DNA from: Diphasiastrum complanatum
Taxonomy: Eukaryota > Streptophyta > Lycopodiopsida > Lycopodiales > Lycopodiaceae
Direction: 5' to 3'
Assembly (NCBI GenBank): GCA_029204225.1
Contig: CM055096.1
Location: forward strand, 41,660,901-41,724,900
DNA length: 64,000 nucleotides
Shown: one piece after another, positions 57,681-64,000 of the stretch
How positions within the stretch are numbered: position 1 is the stretch's first letter
Layout: every line of letters begins with the position of its first letter
Translations under genes and position numbers: made by a program
The notes under the pieces: generated by a model
Database searches by the model: none
Told to the model about the DNA's origin: nothing
What the model saw: the letters and a program-made list of their open reading frames with translations, nothing else

Positions 57681-58800
57681 GTATGCCATGTAGCTCTACT
57701 GCATGTTTTTATAATGCTCAAAAGAGAGAACGTTTTGTATCGAGGCATTTCAATACTAATGGGTTTATAAAACTTTATATTATAAAAAGAGAGCTGTGGT
57801 TGACTTCAATTCAATCTGGAATTTTAATTACTGCTTTTATGTTTTATAAAGGAAGATATTTTGGATCTCTACCTTTTTGGAATATATTCAAACCAAATGA
57901 TGAGATTGATGCACAACCCAAAATACCAACCTTTTTAGACAAACTAAACTTGAAATGCAAAATAGAATTGATATTCTTAGACTAATCAACTTCTTTGTCG
58001 CCAAAAGAAAAAGTATTATTGAATTTGCCTCGAAAGAAGCATCATGAAAAGGGCTGGTCAAACATATTTTCTATGTCTTCTTACTCTAAAAGTTTATAGA
58101 GTATGTAGAATCTTAATCTTCATCAATCACCTTTTTAATTTTTTCTCATTAACTTAAGGCTTTCACCAACATATATAGTGTACATTACACACACTATATT
58201 TTCAAAGTCTTCCCTTTTAATTGACATGTTAATTTCCTAATAATAGATCATGTCTTGCTCTAATGAAATAAAAAGTTTCTATATAGCTCTATGTTATGCA
58301 ACTAGGATAAGGACCATGTCACTTTTTCCTCCTGATGAGTATGTATGAACCTACTTATATTCATTCTTATTGCAACTACAAGGAGATTAAACCATTTTGC
58401 GCGTCATTAAAAGCAAAAATAGTCTAAAATTATAAATAATTTGTGCAAGAGGGAGGCATCAATATGCTATATTTTCAAAGACTTCCCGTTTACTAGCATT
58501 ATAATCTCCTTGTAGTAATAATCATGTCTTACTTAAATGAAATAGAAAGCTTCTATTTAGAATTACGTTATGCAATTAGGATAAGAACCATGCCACTTTT
58601 TCCTCATGTCAAACATGTATGAATCTATTTTCTATTCCATCTTAATCCAATTACAAATAGTTCAAGACATATCGTGTATCATTAAGAGAAGATATTATAG
58701 TTTGATATTTCTCGGTAGTATAGGGTGAATCCTAGATTTTTTTTGCTAGTCAACACCAAATTAATTAATGGCCCTAGTTTCTTAGCTCGGAATGGGTTTT
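57681..58800. other. AT-rich stretch with a diverged internal duplication
   Basis: Two similar blocks, about 58185-58330 and 58470-58620, share TTTTCAAAGTCTTCCC-like and ATTAGGATAAGRACCATG-like text, including GCAACTAGGATAAGGACCAT in the first. The frame 57683-57985 (YKGRYFGSLPFWNIFKPNDE) is open but unrecognised. Confidence 0.4.
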
Positions 58801-58806
58801 TAAGAT

Positions 58807-59600
58807 CTACTTGTATGTGACTTGTATACCACATAAAGGAATATCCAAGCCAATCTTGCACATGGGGGTGAGCTTAAGGGTACCATTGTCAAAGGGTGAA
58901 CAAAGATTGTTGGGTGATTGAGAGATGATGGTGAATGCTCTCAAGCAACTATCACCATTAGTGAATGGTGAACAAAGTTTGTTGGGTGCTTGAGAGATGA
59001 TGATGAATGCTCTTAAGCAACTATCACCATTAGTGAATGGTAATGACATCTACTAATATCTCAATAGACAGAGAATATCTGTGATCTTGCTAATAGACAA
59101 TAGATTCTTAGTTAACTTGGGTACATAGAGTACACCATTAAGTTGCCTAGTGATGCCATCAGAGAATTGTAGTCAAATAGCCTTGGCCTTCAACTTGATG
59201 TGAACTGGAGTCACCAAAGAAGATATACTTTGATTTTATAGCTATGAGTGTAGTGAAGAGGTCTTTGCATGGCGTCATGTGCTGAGAAGCACTTGAATCG
59301 AGATACCATTGATGGGCATCTCTATTGGGTTGATCTTGAACCATCAGTGCTTTATCCCATCTTGGGAACCTCTGATTGTGTCAGAGTTGCCTTCTTGATG
59401 TTGTTGCATCTTCTTTCTTGCTTCATTATGCTTGAGGATACGACAGTCTTTGATGTCGTAGTTGGTTCTTTTGTAATGTCTGCAAAATAGCTTGGTCTTG
59501 GACGATGATTGACTGTGCTGCTGTTGTTGTAGTTGAGATGCTGCTAGTTGTTCTTCCTTTGTCTTCGTATCCTTGAAGTCTTTTTTCTTCTTGGACTGCT
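58807..59600 (-). mobile_element. Copia gag/protease fragment with internal duplication
   Basis: The reverse strand reads a zinc-knuckle-like CRHYKRTNYDIKDC near 59490-59445. It then reads the protease start HQWYLDSSASQHMTPCKDLF at about 59310-59250 (active site DSSAS rather than DSGAS). The downstream frame 59049-58807 carries the 72-bp tandem unit described separately (CSPFTNGDSCLRAFTIISQS). Further pol is not contiguous; RT appears at 60.8 kb as a separate block. Confidence 0.7.
58896..59039 (+). repeat. 72-bp tandem duplication within the Copia fragment
   Basis: Units start GTGAACAAAG at 58896 and 58968. They differ by a few bases. Being 24 codons long, the duplication keeps the reading frame open. 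Confidence 0.88.
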
Positions 59601-59620
59601 GCTTGTTTGAGTAGAGTGCA

Positions 59621-60420
59621 GGATCTTAGGGAGCTTCCCTTATATTGGTATCAAAGCAAGGCTTATGAAGATCAGAGAACATGGAGAAGGGCTACCTTTT
59701 CGTCGAAACTTTGGATTGGATCATTGGAATTCTCTTCCAAGGTGGATAGCAAGGGTGCAAGTGTGTGTACTATCCCGTCTTCAATTTGCATGTTGCTAAG
59801 ATCCATTACTCTTGGAATTCTTTGTGGCTTTATGGAGAATTGTCCTTGAAGGCCAATTTGTGATGCTTTTTTGAAAATTTTTCTTGTGTCGATCAAATAT
59901 TTGGTAAATCTGAATTTTTCAACAAGTACACTTTTTTTTTTAGGGTTCATTAATGATGCATGCCAGTTCTTTTCAATTATTTATGATTCTAGGCTATGTT
60001 TTGGTCAAACTTGCTTGATTTTTCATACTTTTTGGCACAAAATAGATAGTAAGAACCAAAATCCAGCAGGATCAGATCAATTAGATTATTGTAATTCTGT
60101 AAATTGGTTTGCATGTGTTAGAGAAAGAGTTGTATATCATGAATTTCCACTTTATTGTGATGAAAAAACTAGAAAATAGCCAAAAATCATCATTTTTGTT
60201 TGTTTTTTCATAAAGTTGGATAGTAGGTAGCTGTAAAACACCATGTAGAGCTTGTAAAGAGGTGGACCAAAGTCTTTTGAAGCTTTCCCCGAAGTCAAAA
60301 CAAAGAATTCCAAAATTGAACTTGTAGAAAGTCAAAAAAAGGTCAAAAAATGACCATTTTTGGTGATTTTGGGGGGATGGATCCCTCCAAATCCATAAGA
60401 AGATCATTTTGGAATTATTT
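59621..60420 (+). mobile_element. Chromovirus LTR end, primer site and leader
   Basis: It starts inside the LTR end (GGATCTTAGGGAGCTTCCC), followed by TTGGTATCAAAGC at about 59645, an initiator-Met primer site with one change. The leader matches 30237-29892 and then 19304-19229 on the minus strand, and contains GTTTT once at 59998-60002 where those halves carry the Gypsy element. The rest of the LTR is absent. The leader continues to about 60420 without a clear gag. Confidence 0.88.
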
Positions 60421-60764
60421 ACTGAATGATTAGCATTCTTTTTTACCTTTCCAGCAAGCTATCAGACTTATAAAATGATGGCCGGTGGCTTATGCACCAT
60501 CTCCATCAAGTTTGAGGTTATTTTGACTTCTACAAATCAAGAAATCTTCGTTCTCAGCCTATACTGCATCTTAGGATCAATATGAATACTTCATGGAAGT
60601 CTAATTGATTGTTTAAGACTGTTGGTAGCATCAATTATGGGCTGGAATGGGTGTTTGCACATCTTTGCATGATATTGTCTTGTGGAAATGCGCCCTACTA
60701 CAGATTTTCTAACACTCTGCTCTCACACGTGTGAAGCCTAGGTGGCAGTGGAATAAGGATCTAA

Positions 60765-61190
60765 ATGTGGTGTTATACATGTATAGCCTTCCTCCGATCA
60801 ATTGATCCGTTGGCATTATATTTGATCTTAAAGATCCATTTGCAATCAATAATATTGCAGCCAATAGGAGCTTCGACTAATGACCATGTCTGATTCTTGA
60901 TCAGAGAGGAATACTCTCTGTCCATGGCTTCTCTCCAGAGATCAGAGTCTGGTTGGCTAAGTGCCTCTTTGATTGTCGTCGGTTCCTGCATTAAGAGACA
61001 GGCAGACTCAGGAGTATACCTTGTGGGCTATGTGCGCACTCGGCTTGATCTTTTGGGAGGATTCGACTGATGAACCACTCCTGGGACTTGTTGCTGGGTA
61101 GCAGCAACATCTTCGTCTGATTCGATGTCTCGAAGTGGGTCGACAATAGACACGTTTGAGCTAGAAGCTCAGACTGATTAAGCATGCATC
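60765..61190 (-). mobile_element. Copia RT N-terminal fragment
   Basis: The reverse frame 60991-60773 reads IKEALSQPDSDLWREAMDRE, then SLIKNQTWSLVEAP and WIFKIKYNANGSIDRRKAI, the classic Copia RT opening (W-x-x-A-M-x-x-E-x-x-S-L-x-x-N-x-T-W). The linker upstream to 61190 reads DEDVAATQQQVPGVVHQSN in a different frame. RT stops after about 70 codons. It may belong to the same element as the fragment at 58.8-59.6 kb, with the chromovirus leader lying between. Confidence 0.8.
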
Positions 61191-61297
61191 ACCATCAAAC
61201 TCCACCTTAAGACCTTGTTTAACAGTTGACTACTACTAACACTAAGAAGGTCGTTAGTAATGGATGGAATGAACAAAACATCCTTCAAATGACATTC

Positions 61298-61970
61298 CTA
61301 TTTGTAGACAGAGAAATAGGTGGCGCCAATCCCTTTGATTGCACACTCACAATCATTGGTCGTGTAGATCACCCTCTTGTCAAACATCACAAAAGCATCA
61401 TCATTTGAGTTTAAATTGCCAACACCGTCCTCATCAACAATTAGATTTCCTTGCTTATCACTTTGATCTCTCTTTTTCTTGAAGTGCTCCCTAGCAAAAT
61501 GTTCTTTGACTCTACAATAGAAACATTTTAGCAGTCTTTTGAATAGAAAAACTTTGAACAAGATTAGCATAATCATCCAACAAGCCATTAAGAACAACTT
61601 GAACAAGTTCTACCTCCTTAATGCTTTCATAAATACATTCTGACTCATCATTGAATGCTTTAACCCTCAAAACAAAATCATGAGCACTTTCATCCTACTT
61701 TTGCATAAATTTAAAGATTTCAAGGGTTAGTACCCTTGATTTAGACTTGGAATCATAAAGCTTATTCAAAGCCTCCCAAGCCTCACTTGATGAAATACAT
61801 GTACCAAGTTCTTTGAGAAGTTCATTTGTAACTTCATCTTGATCACGTGAAGAGCTTTCTTTGCCCTCCTATCATACCTCAATTGTTCTTGAGGTGCCAA
61901 AGGTCTTTCCTCCACACCTACAACAATATCCATCAACTCATTCATCTCAAGGAGAGACTCCATTCTCACT
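61298..61970 (-). mobile_element. Copia gag fragment
   Basis: The frame 61969-61766 reads NELMDIVVGVEERPLAPQEQ and RRAKKALHVIKMKLQ (UBN2 gag). Further on, the frame 61606-61298 has a degraded zinc knuckle CFYCRVKEHFARE, with the last cysteine missing. It then has TTNDCECAIKGIGATYFSVY, which resembles the protease-side text of family A at 18560-18610. Stops separate the pieces. Confidence 0.75.
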
Positions 61971-61974
61971 TTTC

Positions 61975-62875
61975 ACATAGAATTGCATTCTCACAACTCT
62001 CTTTTTGTAGCCTATCCATTGGAAAAAATAGTCTAAGACGCTTTCAATTGTTTGAGATCTATTAAAAAAAGGGGCTATAGCTACCATGGATGACGATGCT
62101 AGCTAAAACTCTTTTTTTTGTAGCCTACTCTTTGGATAAAATAGCCTTGCACTCATTTAATTGTCTGACATTTGAAGATAAATTAGCCTTGAGCTTCAAA
62201 TAAAAAAAAAAAGGGGTTGTAGGTACTTTCCCAACAATGATAGCTTTTGCCATTTTTTTTGTTGTAGCCTATCCATTGAAAAAAATTGCCTTGCACTTTT
62301 TCAATTATTTGAGATTTGAAGCCTTGCTCTCTCTCAATTGTCTAAAGCTTGAAAACAAGAAATGCCTATTGTAACACACTTGAAATAGCCCAAGGTTGAG
62401 ATAGCTCAAGGTCAAAAATATATTGAAGGGACAAAATAGCCCAAGGTTGGAAAAATCATTGAAAGGTTAAAATAGGCCCAAATAGCAAATCAACCAACAC
62501 ATTCAAAATAGCCTAGGATAGAGAACTAGCTTGGGTGAAAAATGCATTGAAAGAGGTGAAATAGCCTAGGGTAGAGATAGTCTAGGATTGAATTAGTCAA
62601 TATGGTACCTCCAACCCTTTCTTTGTAGCCTATTCGATAAAAAAGAAAAATAGCCTTGCATTTTTTATTTGAAATGTTTGAGTTTTGAAGAAAAAACAAC
62701 TTTATACTTTCTCATTCGTTTGAGATTAAACAAAAACATTGTAGCAACCAATCTTAATGATGGTAGCTAGAGCCTACTTTATTTTGTAGCCTATCCATTG
62801 GAAAAAAACAATATTACACTCTCTCAATTGTGTGAAATTTAAAGGGAAAAAAGGGCCTACTACGTTACCATCACT
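61975..62875 (+). repeat. Diverged repeat array based on a TAGCCTATCCATTGG unit
   Basis: Blocks beginning TTTGTAGCCTATCCATTGG (or close variants) followed by AAAAAA-ATAG-CTTGCACTCTCTCAATTG-TTTGAGATTTGAAG recur near 62005, 62120, 62264, 62625 and 62790. Spacing varies from about 115 to 360 bases. The middle part (62370-62600) holds another motif, AAATAGCCCAAGGTTGA, in several copies. No coding sequence was recognised. Confidence 0.7.
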
Positions 62876-63142
62876 CGTTGGTGCCCTAAATAAACTCAAA
62901 AAGAGCCTTTACCTTACAAGTCTAAACATGTTTGTTAGTCAGGATTAATGAACTCACTAATTGTCCTATGTGACAGTTTACCCTAGGTTTATCAGGAGTT
63001 AAATCACACTAGACTTCAATCAAACCTAGTGTACTAAAGCAAGCACAATAATGATTTTCGTGTAAGCTCAAATTTTAAACGAGTCTGATCTTCACTTTTC
63101 AAGCCCGAAGTTTTTTACTTAGGCTATTTTTACCTTTTTGGC

Positions 63143-63290
<148 letters not shown>

Positions 63291-63437
63291 CACATTTAAG
63301 TATGTACGTATATGCATATGAAATTTTCCATGATATTCTACCTTTATTTTGATGGTTTAACATTCTATAAAAGATTTTATGAGTTCAAAATGTATCACTT
63401 GTCTAACTTTGCTATATTTCTTTCTTTGAGTGATTTT

Positions 63438-63662
63438 TCATGTGTTGCAAAATTGGTTAACTAGATATAACAATGGGTGATGATTAGTGCATAATACAAA
63501 GTGAGTTGTCATAAGATAATGGCAAAACTTCTTGAACTCAAACACCATTGCCAAGACGTATCGCTCAATCATTGAATAGTTAATTTCAGCATCATTGAGT
63601 TGTGAAATGGGAAAATATTTCTTGTACTCACTTGGTTGGATCATAATTGCTCTTATAACATA
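63438..63662 (-). mobile_element. Gypsy RNase H fragment
   Basis: The reverse frame reads FPISQLNDAEINYSMIERYV, LAMVFEFKKFCHYLMTTHFV and then NHHPLLYLVN, the Gypsy RNase H pattern (S-x-x-L-N-x-A-E-x-N-Y-x-x-x-E-x-x-x-L-A-M-V-F). The TDH motif is changed to CTNHH. Only about 70 codons are visible. The flanks to 64000 are AT-rich and unrecognised. Confidence 0.8.
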
Positions 63663-64000
63663 CTTCGAGAGAAAAACAATATCAAATATATTTTCAATAT
63701 TTTTAAAATTTTGTGGATTTCATATATGATGCATCGAATGCACTTTACAAGTTATTTTTAAAAGTTAATTTAGACTATTAAAAAATAATAAATATATATG
63801 TGTATAAATTTTATTCACATGATGGACATTTTTAATTTCCTAGGTTTTATTGCAAAATTTATTTTTTTGGCATGGTGTACTAATTTTTTCAGTCAAAATG
63901 CATGTTACTGTATTCATTTTTTTATAAAGTTTGAGAATTTTTATGCCAAAAAACATGTTTTTGAGAAAAATTTACAAAACTCCTAAATAGTTACTCTTTC

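Overview
This window looks like land-plant nuclear DNA dominated by nested, decayed LTR retrotransposons, with a few intron-bearing host genes between them. The evidence is the plant-type spliced genes (plastid-type beta-amylase, a KIX/MED15-like protein, an MBD9-like PHD protein), the Copia and chromodomain-bearing Gypsy elements, and the AT-rich intergenic DNA with long microsatellites. The sequence alone does not fix the species; the mix of repeats would suit a large plant genome, possibly a non-seed plant or gymnosperm, and that is inference.

Layout. 1-965: reverse-strand Copia gag/protease remnant running off the left edge. 1.4-2.4 kb: ACGTG-rich promoter-like DNA and a perfect 28-bp palindrome. 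3.0-3.7 kb: degenerate tandem repeat. 5.6-10.9 kb: forward-strand gene with four confidently placed exons, ending in three PHD fingers. 12.5-19.2 kb: a pile of Copia pieces in both orientations and one non-LTR-type reverse transcriptase piece. 19305-29891: a nearly complete 10.6-kb Gypsy element on the minus strand with 808-bp LTRs, a 5-bp target duplication, a tRNA-Asp-type primer site, gag-pol, and a long extra ORF between integrase and the 3' LTR. It sits inside an older chromovirus (19229-19304 plus 29892-30769). 30.8-34.5 kb: a gag leader of one element joined to the pol of a Copia element. 34.5-41.9 kb: AT-rich DNA, a dispersed repeat, unidentified ORF remnants and one unidentified multi-exon gene. 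42657-46168: complete minus-strand beta-amylase gene, with a cluster of five CACGTG boxes upstream. 47.2-50.1 kb: tandem repeats, a SINE-like sequence and a chromovirus 3' end. 51.0-54.2 kb: another chromovirus end and a scrambled Copia element. 55858-57356: complete small four-exon gene for a KIX-only protein of 118 residues. 57.5-64.0 kb: Copia and Gypsy fragments, local tandem repeats and a long AT microsatellite.

The host genes are functionally unrelated: chromatin reading, starch breakdown and Mediator-type transcription. The best candidates for something undescribed are the post-pol ORF of the 19.3-29.9 kb Gypsy element, the stand-alone KIX gene, and the ORF at 15145-16176 in which a Copia integrase tail runs into about 230 unrecognised residues. 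All exon boundaries were placed by eye from reading frame, GT-AG sites and family resemblance; none has transcript support here.
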